Shown here: in pieces, positions 23,401 to 34,728 of the stretch | How positions within the stretch are numbered: the first letter of the stretch is position 1 | Layout: each line of letters starts with the position of its first letter | NCBI GenBank assembly: GCA_947095585.1 | Contig: OX352765.1 | Span: 56,818,920-56,882,919 of the forward strand | DNA length: 64,000 nt | Source of the DNA: Nephrocerus scutellatus | Taxonomy: Eukaryota; Arthropoda; Insecta; Diptera; Pipunculidae | Direction: 5' to 3' | Position numbers and translations under genes: made by a program | Notes under the pieces: model-generated | Told to the model about the DNA's origin: nothing | Databases searched by the model: none | Seen by the model: the letters and a program-made list of their open reading frames with translations, nothing else

Positions 23401-23742
23401 AGTCCGAAATCTGGCCGATAATATCATATCACTATGTGGGTGCCAGGAAATTAGGGCTCTGGGTGCTGTTGGCGTTAGCAGCAGACCCACTCCAGATTCA
23501 CGAGGACTGCCGGAGGGTTTGCCGGAGTAGAGTAGCACAGTGTTACACGTTGGGGATTGATACTCTCCCGCGTCGAACCATCTTACTTCACTTACTCCCA
23601 GTATGTCCAAATTATATCGAAGAAACTCACGTTCCAGTTGAAGAAATCTGGCATTTTGAGGTCCTTCACTTCCTGAATCAAGGAGCGTCATCACATTCCA
23701 GAAACCAATCTTAGTCCGGGTACAATAGCCAAAACTCGTCAT
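20449..23742 (-). pseudogene. RTE-like LINE ORF (endonuclease-RT), best copy
   Basis: One reading frame of about 1,098 codons, interrupted only by TAG at about 23366 and TAA at about 22217. The endonuclease begins near 23742 (IGFWNVMTLL; LDILGVSEVRWFDAGE) and continues with VIVMGDLNAKVGNDNEG and SNQIDHVAISRR. After a linker the RT runs from about 22137: KNNKSVGLDGIPAELLRAA, KNWRGICVLPAVAKVIAKV, LLFIDFEKAFDSVN, GVRQGCILSP and the catalytic LDYADDVCLL. The C-terminal part (RRKWQWIGHTLRKGD) resembles RTE-type elements. A 126-codon in-frame tandem duplication sits in the linker (22231-22945). Without it the length, about 970 residues, is normal for a single-ORF RTE element. The TAA is shared with the right-arm LINE; the TAG looks private. 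No promoter assigned. Confidence 0.88.
22231..22945 (-). repeat. 378-bp in-frame tandem duplication within the LINE linker
   Basis: Landmarks repeat with an offset of 378 bp (TAGCTCGCTC at 22231 and 22609). Both copies encode the stretch from LRTASVHRIRN to PAAARSELE. The upstream copy adds a short MYRRKMREVQRS bridge. The right-arm LINE has a single copy, so the duplication is specific to this element. Confidence 0.85.
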
Positions 23743-24081
23743 TATTCGATAATTACTTATCCGAGGCGTTGTGTCGGTTTCATAGAGGGCATTTTTCGGT
23801 ACCGCAGGGTGCTAACCCACGTTACCTAGACTAGAAACCCTAGACCGTTCGCACTTGCAGGTTTAGCCTACATATATATGGATTTATACACATAGATGCC
23901 CGGAGGATTTATACACTAGGAGGTAGAGCAAGCACTACATAACGAACTTGATTGTTGCGCTACTGGCCCAAACCAAGTTTGAGCAGTCTGTAGTTTCCCA
24001 ATCATTCGCAATGCAGATCCCCAATTATCCGTAAAAATTTTCTCTCGAACGCGGCTAAGAGGTCAGAATGGTTATTACTGC
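23743..24081. other. Probable LINE 5' flank, no gene
   Basis: About 340 bp upstream (minus-strand sense) of the best LINE ORF. It may be its 5' UTR. It contains a short ATATATATGG tract, and no protein similarity was seen. Confidence 0.4.
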
Positions 24082-24760
24082 TTACCAAGTCTCGGATCCA
24101 TATGTTAGTACTGGTATGACCATTGTCTTATATACCAGCAGCTTGGATGTTATGGTTAAGTTCCTGGATTTGAAGAGTCTTGACAGACTATAGTAGGCTT
24201 TGTTGGCTTTAAGCAACCGTGCGCGTATTTCTGGTTCCATGCTGTTATCGGCTGCTATAGTTGACCCGAGGTAGTTAAAGGATTGCACTACTTCAAATTC
24301 GCGCTCCACTATTTGAATTGAGGGATCAATGCTGGATCTTCTACTCGCAGACGTGGCCACCATGTACTTTGTTTTGCTCTCATTTATATGCAGCCCCAGA
24401 TTTCATGCCGCCTGCTCCTTTCGGATGAAAGCTTCCTGTACAGCTCTTCGGTTTCTACCAACGAAGTCAATATACTATGCGTAAGCCAGTATATGAATGG
24501 ACTTATAGAGGATTGTTCCTCACTTTCTCCAACGCCAGGTTAAAGAGGACGTAGGCCAGTCCATCCCCTTGTTGGAGCCCGTTATAGATGTCGAATGGGC
24601 TTGATAGCGATCCGAATATTTTTACTTGGTTTATATATTGGTCATGGTCAACCTTCATAGTCTTGTTAGATTGGGATGCCAAAATCTCTCATAGCTTTAT
24701 AAAGTTCTACTCTGGCTATGCTATCATAGGAGGCTTTAAAGTCTATAAAAAAAGAGTGCG
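24082..24760 (-). pseudogene. RT fragment of a second non-LTR retrotransposon family
   Basis: Minus-strand pieces of a reverse transcriptase in the expected order. IDFKASYDSIARVELYKAM and FGIP lie at about 24750-24680, then a GLQQGDGLAYVLFNLAL-like block near 24560-24590, a degenerate active site (AYA followed by a stop where ADD is expected) near 24475, and an intact C-terminal frame at 24363-24082. That frame contains FEVVQSFNYLGSTIAADNS and MVIPVLTYGSETW. The protein differs clearly from the RTE-like LINE next door. Clade not assigned. Stops and frameshifts make it non-functional, and both ends are missing. Confidence 0.75.
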
Positions 24761-24874
24761 TGTAACTTTTACGCGCGGTTGAAGTGAAACTTTTTTGACG
24801 TTGTGGCCCATTTTTTTTATATTTAAATTTACTGCCAAGGGAAAACGATTAAAGATGAGATGAGATGACGATGA

Positions 24875-25471
24875 GAAATGGCTTCGTTCCAAAAAATTCC
24901 AGACCCTATAGGCCAGAACCCAGAACAGAATTTCCATAGGACCAAGTTTTAAAGTAGGATCTAAGTACTATATTCAGATTTTTATACGAATCGCTGGAGA
25001 AATGGCTTAGTTCCCAAAACTCCAAACGCTATTGGTCAGGTCCGAGAATTTCAATAGGAAAAAATATTATAGTCGCATAATAGTCCTACATTACGAGTTT
25101 CATAAGAATCGCATGAGAAATGGCTGGGTTCCTAAAACTCCAGACAATATTGGCCAGATCCCTGAATTTCCATGGGAACAAATCTTATAGTCGCATATTA
25201 GTCCTACATTCCGAGTTTCATACGAATCGCTTGAGCAATGGCTTGGTTCCCAAAACTCCAGGCCCTATTGGCCAGATCCCAGAATTTCCATAGGAAAAAA
25301 TGTTATAGTCGCATATTAGTCCTACATTCCGATTTTCATACGAATCGCTTGAGAAATGGCTTGGTTCCAAAAATTCCAGACCCTATTGGCCAGATCCCAG
25401 AATTTCCATGTGAACAAATCTTATAGTCGCATATTAGTCCTACATTCCGAATTTCAGACGAATCCCTTGAG
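24875..25471 (+). repeat. Satellite array, five units of 118 bp
   Basis: Unit starts are 24875, 25000, 25118, 25236 and 25354; the last four intervals are exactly 118 bp and the first unit is 125 bp with a small insertion. Each unit opens AATGGCT.GGTTCC and contains CAGAATTTCCA, GTCGCATATTAGTCCTACAT and CGAATCGCTTGAG. Apparent coding stretches across it are by-products. The array ends abruptly at the env fragment. Confidence 0.92.
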
Positions 25472-26115
25472 AGTGAGTCGGTTTCTTCTGTGCGGTTGAC
25501 ACATAGCTCTTTAATCATCTCCAGGGATTGTAGTTCTTCTATTTTACTTTGTTTGTGGGATGGTTGTAGTATTGCCGGTAATGGTTGGTATTGAGTTACT
25601 TCTTTAGCCAAGATTGTTTTTCCGTTGACCTCAATGGTGGTGTTGATGTGTTTGACGATGAAAGTACCTCTAAGCATCACGGTTTCATTGTTGATCAGCA
25701 CTGGTCCCTCGAATTGGTTTAACAGCAAGATTCCGGAACATGTTCGTTGTTGACGATAGTACAATTAGCTTTCTGACTTTTTACTAGCTTTGGGATGCAG
25801 GATGCATTTCTTAAGTTTTAGATATAATTACTATAAAAATTGATAAGTTGTTATATGTTTTACATTTTTTTGATATGCCATAAATTTCCTCATTACATTC
25901 TATAATTGAGTCAAAGTTAATTTTACTTATTACTTTCTTAATTTTTACTGGTTTTAATATTGACAAGTTACATGTTTCTACATTGGTAGTTGGAAAACTT
26001 AAAATATAAATCATATTTTTATCATTTGATGCGATTTTAATTTCGGCGAATTCTAATGCTTCATCAATGTTTATATATGGAATATTTTCAATTTTTAATA
26101 TTTTTCCGTTATATT
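25472..26115 (-). pseudogene. Errantivirus-like env fragment (element C), decayed
   Basis: Minus-strand envelope remnant of a 17.6/TED-type Gypsy element. Two stretches are recognisable: about 26115-25811 (Cys-containing ectodomain part with IYGISKKCKTYNN) and about 25764-25472 (QQRTCSGILLLNQFEGPVL, HINTTIEVNGKT, YQPLPAILQPSHKQ). The env start, most of the fusion/ectodomain region and the C-terminal membrane segment are missing. Several frameshifts separate the pieces. It lies downstream of C integrase in C orientation with the Jockey-like LINE between them, so it is probably the env of that same element. It ends at the satellite. Not capable of encoding an envelope protein. Confidence 0.72.
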
Positions 26116-26139
26116 TATTTCAGTATTGGATCAATATGT

Positions 26140-26700
26140 TCATGTTGACGTTCAGTTCAAATGAAATTATTGAACATATTTATAAAATTAAAAACATCTT
26201 AGGGTGTAAAGTAGATATTCAACCAATACGAAAATCTAAGATTATTGTCAAGGATATGAACATACCCAAAAATACTATGGAACCGAGGTGTGTTAAATGT
26301 TCAGGTAGACATTTAACAAAGGATTGTGATAAACCTATAGAGGCTCGACCTAAGTGCGTACACTATGGATCTCAATCACCCTGCTAACTATAGGGGATGC
26401 AGTGTTGCAATCGAGCTTAAAAAAATTAGAAACAAAAAAATAAGTGATAAAAGAATAAATAAAATCAGGAATCAACCTTTTAAGGTAAAACAACCTGAAA
26501 TGGGAGAAAGGCAAACGGCAATAGCATATGCAGCCACACAAGGGGAAATAGGGGAAATGACCTACGCCCAAGTAACAAAAAAAGCTAATATTGTACAAAA
26601 CGATGATATAAAACAGCAACTACAGTTAATTATAAACAAACTCAATATATTTGATGAGAGATTGCAAAAATTAGAAAATAGCAATAAAGGAGCTATACCT
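26140..26700 (+). pseudogene. Jockey-like ORF1 (gag-like) C-terminal remnant
   Basis: RNA-binding gag-like protein of Jockey-clade LINEs. Visible parts are EIIEHIYKIKNILGCKVDIQ, then one zinc-knuckle-like block CVKCSGRHLTKDC and, after a frameshift near 26380, HPANYRGCSVAIELKK and MTYAQV. The second half of the next knuckle reads KCVHYGSQSPC in one frame and HPANYRGC in the other. The N-terminus is truncated and the first of the usual Cys motifs seems lost. It runs in frame into the endonuclease start rather than ending separately. Confidence 0.65.
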
Positions 26701-27105
26701 AAAAAACTTTTATGTTGGAATGCTAATGGACTTTTGCAACATCAACAAGAATTGCAAGTGGTCCTGGACACTGAAAAAATCGATATATGCCTTATTTCGG
26801 AAACACACTTTAGTAGACAATCTTATATAAAATTTACAAATTTCAAAGTATATCACACCATACATCCCGGAAATTCGGCCAGAGGTGGGAGTGCTGTTTT
26901 AGTTAGAAACAAAATTGAACATTACGAAGAATTGAAATATGAAACAGAAGAAATACAAGCCACAGCTGTAAATGTCAAAACCAAGAATAATTATGTTAGT
27001 TTTATTGCAATCTACTGTCCACCAAAACATTCACTAAAAGAAACAGATTATCTGGAATTCTTCGGTAAACTAGGAAAACGATTCGTAATTGGAGGTGATT
27101 TTAAT
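26700..27105 (+). pseudogene. Jockey-like ORF2 endonuclease N-terminal part
   Basis: Apurinic-type endonuclease start: LLCWNANGLLQHQQEL, CLISETHF, YHTIHPGNSARGGSAVL, FIAIYCPP and FVIGGDFNAK. These carry the Asn, Glu and GDFNAK positions used in catalysis. Right after GDFNAK, at about 27105, the sequence jumps to RT, so the second half of the endonuclease, including the catalytic Asp/His end, is missing. Confidence 0.75.
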
Positions 27106-28446
27106 GCTAAATCCGAAAAAAGCCCCAGGCTTTGATATTATCACTGGAGAATTTCTAAAGAGACTACCGAGAAAAGCCTTAGTGAAACTCACTAACCTAA
27201 TAAATGCTGCTTTTAGAATCAAATATGTCCCCAGCCTATGGAAAATAGCAGATGTTATCATGATTCCCAAACCAGGAAAGCCACCGCATGAAACTACATC
27301 ATACAGACCTATATCAATACTGCCTGTTATGTCTAAACTTTTTGAAAAGTTATTGATAAAAAGGTTAAATCCGATCATTGAAAGGAAAAATTTGATCCCA
27401 AATCATCAGTTTGGTTTTCGCACAAAACATTCAACAATAGATCAAATACATAGAATAACCAATACTATTGATAAAGCTTTAGAAGAGAAGAAAATCTGTG
27501 CAACTATATTTCTGGATGTCGCACAGGCTTTTGATAAAGTTTGGCATAAAGGATTGAACTATAAGCTGAGAGCTCTTCTCCCTTTACAATATGCAGAAAT
27601 TCTAAAATCATACCTAAGCGATAGATTCTTCAGAATTAAACTAGATGATACATATTCTGAATTGAAACAAATTAAAGCGGAAGTACCTCAAGGCAGTGTG
27701 TTAGGACCGATCCTTTACCTATTATATACCAATGATCTTCCTGTATTAGAGCGCAATATTGTAGCGACATTCGCTGATGACACGGCGATACTTGCAGTTG
27801 GAAAACCAATGAAGAATCATCGCAGAATTTACAAACAGCTATTAATAAAATATATAGTTGAACTAAAAAATGGCGAATTAAACTTAATCAAACTAAGTCA
27901 GTTCACATCAATTTCACAAACAAACGGTTGGAATATATTCCGGTTACAATTAATCAAGAAATTGTTCCGTATGCGAACACAGCAAAATATCTCGGCATGA
28001 CTCTAGATGCAAAACTCCGGTGGAAAGCATATGTCAAAAAGAAAAAGGAAGAACTTGGACTCAAATATAGCAATATGTATTGGCTGATAGGAAGGAACTC
28101 TGCTCTATCAACACACAACACTCTTCTACTTTATAAGCAAATATTAAAACCGGTTTGGACTTATGGCATTCAACTTTGGGGCTGTACCAAACAGAGCAAC
28201 AAGAATATCATCCAGAGATTTCAAAATAAGGTATTAAGGAACATCGTTGATGCACCGTGCTACGTCAGAATCAATGATCATCATAGAGACCTTAAAATTG
28301 TTCTTGTAACCGAGGAAGCTCGGGTTATTGCAGAAAGACAGAGAGTAAGACTCCACCAACATGTGAACATGGAGGCAACTAAGCTATTAGACAACAGCAA
28401 TGTAATACGCAGGCTTAAAAGAACTAAACCGTTCGAATTAATCTAA
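27106..28446 (+). pseudogene. Jockey-like ORF2 reverse transcriptase
   Basis: Begins at KKAPGFDIITGEFLKRLP and contains YRPISILPVMSKLFEKLL, NHQFGFRTKHSTIDQIHRI, ATIFLDVAQAFDKVWH, VPQGSVLGPILYLLYTNDLP and the active-site block FADDTAILAVG (about 27771-27803). Frame is lost at about 27830-27930; the C-terminal region resumes at 27928 with YANTAKYLGMTLDAKLRW and QILKPVWTYGIQLWGC and ends with a normal stop at 28446. RT motifs look chemically intact, but the upstream deletion and the frameshift kill the ORF. Jockey clade by motif style. Confidence 0.8.
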
Positions 28447-28689
28447 ATAGTAAGAAATAATTTCCACGGCAAAGATGTGGCTGTATAGAATGCTTGATTT
28501 TACTCAATCATTCTTCAGATCCTATGAAACGCCAATGGGAAGTATTCATAGATGTAAACCGTAGTAAATTAAGTTAAATTAAAATTGTTTATTAATCCAA
28601 GTGACTAGATTACAATACCATAAATATGTATTTATCGAAATATATTATTTAATTAAATAAACAAAAAATTCTTTTTTTAATTCTTAATT

Positions 28690-29285
28690 CTCTTTGTTTT
28701 TATTATGATAGTTAAGGTCAGCGTTTTGTTGTTCTTCAAGTCTTTTAATGCTTTCCTTTCTTTCTATTTCAATTTGTTGTGGGGGGAGTGGTTACGGTTC
28801 GTCCAAAGAATAGTTCCATCAGTTTTTTGTTAGTAGTGGAGTGTATTGAGTTGTTATACACATAAAAGGATCTGTTTAATAGTTCTTGAAAAGATTCGTG
28901 CACATTTTCAGATTTGAGGCAACGCATGATCTCACCTAAAGTAGAGTGGAAACGTACTACTTGTCCATTGGCAGAGCTTGTGTAGCTTTAAATATTTTTA
29001 TGTTGAATTGTTTTCAAGCATAAATGTAATTGGACTGGAATTAAAAGATTTTTCGTTATCGAATACTATTAATTTTGGTACGCCAAATGAAAGTAAGAGT
29101 TCTCTGAGTGGCTGCTTAATATCTTCTACAGCTCTGGAACGTAAAATTTTAGTTTGTGCGTACTTTGAGAATTTGTCAATAGCCGTAAGTATTATTTGTT
29201 TGTCAGTAAAATAAATGTCAATGTGTAAAATATGTCCTGGATGTTGAGGTATGGTAGCATGTATCATGTGTTTATTGGGATGGCT
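28690..29285 (-). pseudogene. Element C integrase, right copy
   Basis: Integrase of the errantivirus-like element. The catalytic core starts IPQHPGHILHIDIYFTDKQ and continues VPKLIVFDNEKSFNS, giving the two Asp positions. After a frameshift near 28990 it reads SSANGQVVRFHSTLGEIM, where Val stands in the last catalytic position that is normally Glu. The C-terminal tail ends about 28690 against the Jockey-like LINE. Upstream, a deletion joins RNase H (KYKPG) directly to the end of the integrase zinc-finger region, so the linker kept in other C copies (16000-16424) is lost. Confidence 0.75.
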
Positions 29286-30470
29286 AACCTGGCTTATACT
29301 TCAGTGTATAATTATATTCTTCAAGTATTGCCTTCCATCGTTATATTTTATTATTAGTGCTTTTGTTGCTTACTGCATATGTCAAGGGTTGATGGTCTGT
29401 AAGGATTTGAATTTTTGCGGAGCCATACAGGTAATTTCTCAGAGTTTTAAGGGCCCAGATAATAGCAAGCATTTCTTTTTCGTTTGTAGCGCAGTGTTCT
29501 TCTGCATTGCTTAGTGTTCTTGATATGAACATTATCGGTTTGTTGTCCTGTGCTAACACGGCACCGATTGCATAGTCTGAAGCATCGGTGGTGCGATGGA
29601 ATTCTTTATTGTAGTCGGGGTAAGTGAGCATTACGTCTTCTGTTGTAACTAAATTTTTTATTTTATTGAATGCATTAATGGCTCTTTCGTTGAGGTGAAT
29701 ACGCTTTTTGCTTGAATTGTGTTTGGACGAACGTCCGTCTTCCCCCCTTAAGAGGGATGTGAAGGGTTTTGCCAATTTGGCGTAGTCTTTAATAAATCGC
29801 CGGTAAAACTCTTGTTCTTCGACAGGGAAATTTCATTATTGCTGCTACCTTCGCAGGATTTGTTTTAATTCCGTCAGGTGATACAATAAAACCCAGGAAT
29901 TCAACTTCCGTTTTTAAAAACTCACATTGTCAAGTTGTACTTTCATATTTGCTTTTTGCAATGTACAGAAAATTGTTTCTAGGTTTTCGAGATGGGTTTG
30001 AACATCCTTGCTGAAGATGACTATATCATCAATATATCGTCGAGTGCTCTTTTGAATATTGACGGAGAATTCTTGAGACCAAATGGAAGTCTTACGAATT
30101 CGTATTTGCCATTGTTTACCGAGAAAGCGGTTTTTTCAATATCGCTTTCTTTTAACGGAATTTGATGGAATCCGCTTTTAAGGTCAATAACAGAAAACAA
30201 TTTATTCTTTCCCAATTGGGCAAGTACTTCATTTGTCTCCGGAATTGGGTAACGGTCAGGAATTGTAACTGCATTCAATTTCCTAAAGTCTATTACCATT
30301 CTGTACTTTTTTTCACGGGAGGCGTCGAGTTTTTTTGGTACAACCCATATGGGAGCATTATAGGGTGACCGTGAAGGTCGGATTATACCATCGGTTAGGA
30401 GTTGATAAATCTGTTTTTCTACCTCATCCTTTAATGCCATTGGGTATAGGTAGCTTTTCGAATAAATGGG
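29286..30470 (-). pseudogene. Element C RT and RNase H, right copy
   Basis: RT (30440-30021) opens MALKDEVEKQIYQLL and IRPSRSPYNAPIWVVPKKLD and runs to RALDDIL, where a short deletion (about 37 bp compared with 43585-43622) removes the strip up to the first part of the YIDD box. RNase H (29775-29341) has TDASDYAIGAVLAQ and LTDHQPLTYAVSNKS. The end of RNase H keeps bases that both the left arm and C2 have lost. The CPRT deletion upstream of FYRRFI is shared with all copies. Confidence 0.85.
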
Positions 30471-30507
30471 TTTTCATAGTTTGTCCTTATTTCACCTTTA
30501 ACATTAG

Positions 30508-31196
30508 TGTAATAAAGTTGGCCTAACTGGTGTGTAATATGCAGGGTATAACTTTTACTGCTATATATATATGTATAAGCTTTATGCTTTCAAAAATTAA
30601 AAAGGATAACAAGAGATCCTGGCAAGCAGCGAAGATTATTTGAGCAGAGTTTAGGACTCGCATTAGTTGCGCCTAGTCCCATCTTCTATTGCTTTATTTG
30701 CAAGAAGCAAAAGCAGAAGATCGCAGAGAATTAAAAATGCCGATGAGTTTGATTGATAAATTAATTCTGTATCTTTTATTCAAATAGCTGGCCCTTTTAT
30801 ACTTAAATTCTAACATAGATTCTTATGGTCAAGATAGGAAGTAACAAAGAGTTTGTATTAAAACAAAGTAACACTATTGCTCTACATTTGATTTCGGTGC
30901 GCTTGGCCTACTTTGTAGAGGTAGCGCACAGAGTCATAAACTATTGATTATAATTGCCTAGGTGACATTTATTAGTGAGTCACCCTAATGGTGAACTCTC
31001 TGTTCATATAATGCTTGTGTGAGCTGTGTAGTGATATTTGTATTGTACAATGCAACAATTTTATTGTTTAATACTTTGTATCTTACGACTATTCTTAGAC
31101 TATGTAGTGATGACTGTATGGTATTGGCATTGAAATGTTTTATTGTTAATTGGTATGGTGCATGTATCGATGTGACGCATGCGTTGGTACACTACA
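30508..31196 (-). repeat. Element B 3' LTR, right copy
   Basis: 689 bp from TGTAGTGTACC (31196) to TTATTACA (30508) on the minus strand, preceded by the AGGGTGAGGG purine tract. Near-identical to the 5' LTR at 34729-35419 and to the two left-arm LTRs. Confidence 0.88.
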
Positions 31197-31317
31197 CCCT
31201 CACCCTTTAATTGAAAAATTTTTTATTTTATTATAAAAAGAAAAATTTTGGATGAATACTAAGGTTACATCTAGTCATTAATTGTACTTAAAATATAGAT
31301 ATAGTTTATAATGTTAA

Positions 31318-34300
31318 ATTTGTGCTTTGTATGGTTTTAATTGGTTATTGTGTAGTACAGTTATTATGCCATTTTGATTAATAGTAGTATTTACACCTTT
31401 CTTATCTATTACTGTATATGGTCCTTTGTATAGACTTTGATTTTTTCTTCTATTTTCAACTTTAACTAATACTAGATCTCCTATATTTACATTTAATTTA
31501 TCATTTTGACTTTTGTTGTTAAATCTTTTGCACGTTTTAGTGCTGTGTTAAGTCTTACTCGTAATTCGCTTGTATAGTCATCAAAATTGTATATTTTGTC
31601 ATTGGTTTCGAATTTGTCTGAGGGTAGTCTTGCTAATTTGCCGTATATAAGTTCATATGGCGTGTAGCCTGTGTCGATATGTGGAGTTGTGTTGTATGCG
31701 AATGTAAAGTATGGTATCCATCTGTCCCATTCATTGTCATTTACAAAGTTCAGTAAAAATTCGTTTAGTACTCTGTGGTTACGTTCAAGTGCTCCTATTG
31801 TCTGATGATGGTATGGTGTGGAAAATGTTTGTTTTATTTCCAGCAGTGAACATATGTTTCTTAATAGTTCCGATTTGAGTATCTTAAAGTGTCCGTATTT
31901 TAGAATAAACTGTTCAACTATTGTTTTTGCTGTTGAGATTGCGTCTTTAGATGTCATTGGGTATGCAATAACGAATTTTGTAAGTTCGCATTGCATTGTC
32001 AGAATATATCTAAAACCGTTTGATATTCTTAATGGTCCTACTGTGTCTATAGATACTATTTCAAAACTAGTGTTAGGAGTGTCTGTAACTGTCAGAGGTT
32101 CTTTTGTGTGTTGTGTCTGTTTATTTCTGGCACACTGTTCGCAATTGGTTATGAATTTCTTGACCATTTGAGCCAAGTTTTTCCAGTTGTATCTTTGTTT
32201 TAGTTTTATAATGGTTTTTCTGACTCCGAGATGTCCGCCATGTGTCGAATTATGAAATTCGTAAATTAATTTGTACTTTGTTAAATCATCATTTACTTGT
32301 ATGTGGGCGATATATATTAGTATGTTCAGATGAGGATTTCTGTTATTTATCTTTATATTTGCATATGCTTTCTTTAATTCTTCTTTTGTGTACACTTTAA
32401 ATATATTATCGTCATATCCTAGCGCTAGGTTTTTAATATTTTCTTTTTCCATTCTTTGTGCAAGCTTTCTCAGAGTCGAATCTGGATTCGCTGATTTATC
32501 GCTGCAACTTACGTGTACATAATTAGTTTCAATACTTATTCTGCAGTTTTTTATATTTTTGTCGACATTAAGTTTTAATTTCCTCATGTTCTTTATCTCA
32601 TTTATGGATGTGCATTCCCACATTTGAAGTTGATCAGACTTCTGTTGAGAGCTGCATTTCTCCGTACTATACTCTTTCTTGTCGTTTTTGGTCATTCCCC
32701 TTGTAATTATTAATGCTTTCTTGGCTTTTTCATCTATTTTATGCGGTATCATCTCCTTTAATATATCCGAGTCTAGTTGTATTCGCGATAATGCATCCGC
32801 GTTCGTGTTCAATTTTCCTTGTTTGTAGACTATTTCAAAATCATAGTCACATAAGTCTAATCGTATTCTTGTCATTTTTGATGATGGGTTACTGTGCGTA
32901 AACAGTGATACCAAAGGTCTGTGGTCCGTCACTACAGTAAATCTTCTACCGTATAGGTATGGTTTAAAAAAGTTTATACTCCAATGTATTGCAAGGAGTT
33001 CTTTCTCAATGACGGGTTTGTTTAGGTCGTGTTTTTGCAGTGACTTACTGGCATACGATATAGGTAGGTCTTTGCCAATTTCGCCTTGTGAAAGTACTGC
33101 ACCTAAAGCAAAATTTGAGGCGTCAGTTGTTAAAATGAATGGTTTATCGAAGTTTGGGTATTGCAGAATTGGTGGTTTAATGAGCTTTTCTTTTAGTGTA
33201 TTAAATGCGGTTTGACATTCTGGTGTCCAGTTGAATTTTGTGTTCTTTTTTAGTAATACGTTTAAGTCTGTTGCTATGTCTGCAAAATTTGGTATGAAAC
33301 GTCGGTAATAGTTACAAAATGCTATGAATCTTCTTGTGTCGTCTGCGTTTTTTGGTATGGGGTATTCATTGATTGTTTTGAATTTTGCGGGGTCTGTTTG
33401 TACGCCGTCCTTGGTGATGATGACCAAGATACACTACTTCTGGTCGTAAAAAACAACATTTGTCTGGGTTTAGTTTTAAATTGTAGTGTTTCAATCTATC
33501 TAGTACTCTAATCAAATTTTCATTGTGATGGTTTAGACTGCATCCGTAGATGATTATGTCATCTACATATAGAAATGCTTCTGATTCTAGGCCAGAAAGT
33601 GCTATAGTTAACATTCTTTGAAAGCTATTTGATGAAATTTTTAGTCCAAAGGGTAGTCTTTTGAATTGGTAGTGTCCGTTTGATGTAGAAAAGGCTGTTA
33701 AGGGTCTTGAATCTTTATCTAAGTTAATTTGGTAAAAAGAAACTAGTCTTGTCTAAAGTCGAAAACCATTTGGCTCTGCCTAATTTGTCTAAGATGTCCT
33801 CTAGTCTCGTTAATGGGAATTTGACATTTACTATCTTGTCGTTCAATTTTCGAAAATCTACTACTACTCTCCATTTCTTTTTGTCGGAACAGTTTTTCTT
33901 TGGGACTAAGAGAAGAGGTGAGTTATATGGGCTTACTGATGGTTCTATAATTTTATCTTTGAGCATTTTGTTTACTTGCTCATTTATGGCTTCTATGTTT
34001 GAATGGGGTAATCTGTAGTTTTTGATATATACTGGGGTATTGTCATGAGTTGAGATTATTTACTGTTAGAGGTTCATTTTCTAAATGGAATACCTGATGG
34101 TATTGTCTAATTATATTTATTAGTGAAAGTTTTGATTGTTCGTCATTACTGTCGATTTTTAAAGAATTTATTATTTGTTGTATTCGTTTTTCTTTTGAAA
34201 CATTTTGTGTTTCGTATATTAGTATGTCATAGTCATTAAGTGGTGTCGTCTCTATTTTAATGTTTTCTTATGTAATGTCTGTGTTATTTGTGTGATTTTT

Positions 34301-34470
34301 ATGTGTGTCATGCCTGATTTGGGTGCAATAGAGTTGCTAATGAAAACGCCTTGTACTAATTCTTTATTGAGTATAACTGTATCTTCTTTTAGATCAAGTT
34401 TATAAGGCCTAAGGTACAGTTCTTTTGAATTTTTATCCGCATCATATTTTTGTATGTTTTGCATATTTGT
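31318..34470 (-). pseudogene. Element B pol, right copy
   Basis: From 34464: the protease/RT linker (LYLRPYKLDLKEDTVILNKE), a frameshifted strip to 34030, RT fingers (34000-33724: VSPYNSPLLLVPKK, WRVVVDFRKLND), a break at the palm near 33735, then FLYVDDIIIYG (about 33570) and a long frame from 33427 to 31493 with RNase H and integrase. The integrase again lacks the segment between ILKS and ELLRN. A 33-bp loss near 31490 shifts the last 60 residues. The copy keeps the RT N-terminal half that the left arm lost. 412/mdg1-type by linker and LTR style. Confidence 0.85.
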
Positions 34471-34714
34471 TTGTACTTTTAGTTTTTGTGTTTGAAAATA
34501 AAAAAATGTTGTCTGTGTTTTAGATCAGACTAGAGATAATCAATGTCTGCATGATCGCAGATTTAGTCAGAATTTGTTCAGGATCTGGATATCTTCCTCT
34601 AGAGTTTGGGTTCTATGTCGATGCAATTTCTTGATTCAGTCCGCAGGATCTGGATTCGTTCTATTCTTTTTTGTTCACTCCGTAGGTCTGGATTTTTCTT
34701 GTTCCTGATTCGGT
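34471..34714 (-). other. Element B leader
   Basis: About 240 bp between primer-binding site and the protease/RT linker. It contains repeated CCGCAGGATC/CTGGAT words resembling the primer-binding region. The gag and protease expected here are deleted. Confidence 0.5.
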
Positions 34715-34728
34715 CCGCAGGATCGCCA
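34715..34728 (-). promoter_or_regulatory. Element B primer-binding site
   Basis: TGGCGATCCTGCGG on the minus strand starts directly after the 5' LTR end TTATTACA. The position and the TGG start identify it as a tRNA primer site; I do not assign the tRNA. Confidence 0.75.

Larger units (their letters stand above)
26120..28677 (+). mobile_element. Jockey-like LINE, 5'-truncated and internally deleted
   Basis: Non-LTR element in plus orientation between env (25472-26115) and C integrase (28690-29285), both minus. It has a partial ORF1, an ORF2 endonuclease part, RT, a 3' UTR (28447-28665) and a short A-rich tail ending ACAAAAAA at about 28677. The position suggests insertion near the pol/env boundary of element C. 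I could not identify a clear target-site duplication. Confidence 0.75.

Noticed and set aside
25238..25426. Apparent 62-residue protein over the satellite
   Set aside because: The same peptide pattern recurs at 118-bp steps and in the orphan monomer; it is a by-product of the satellite.
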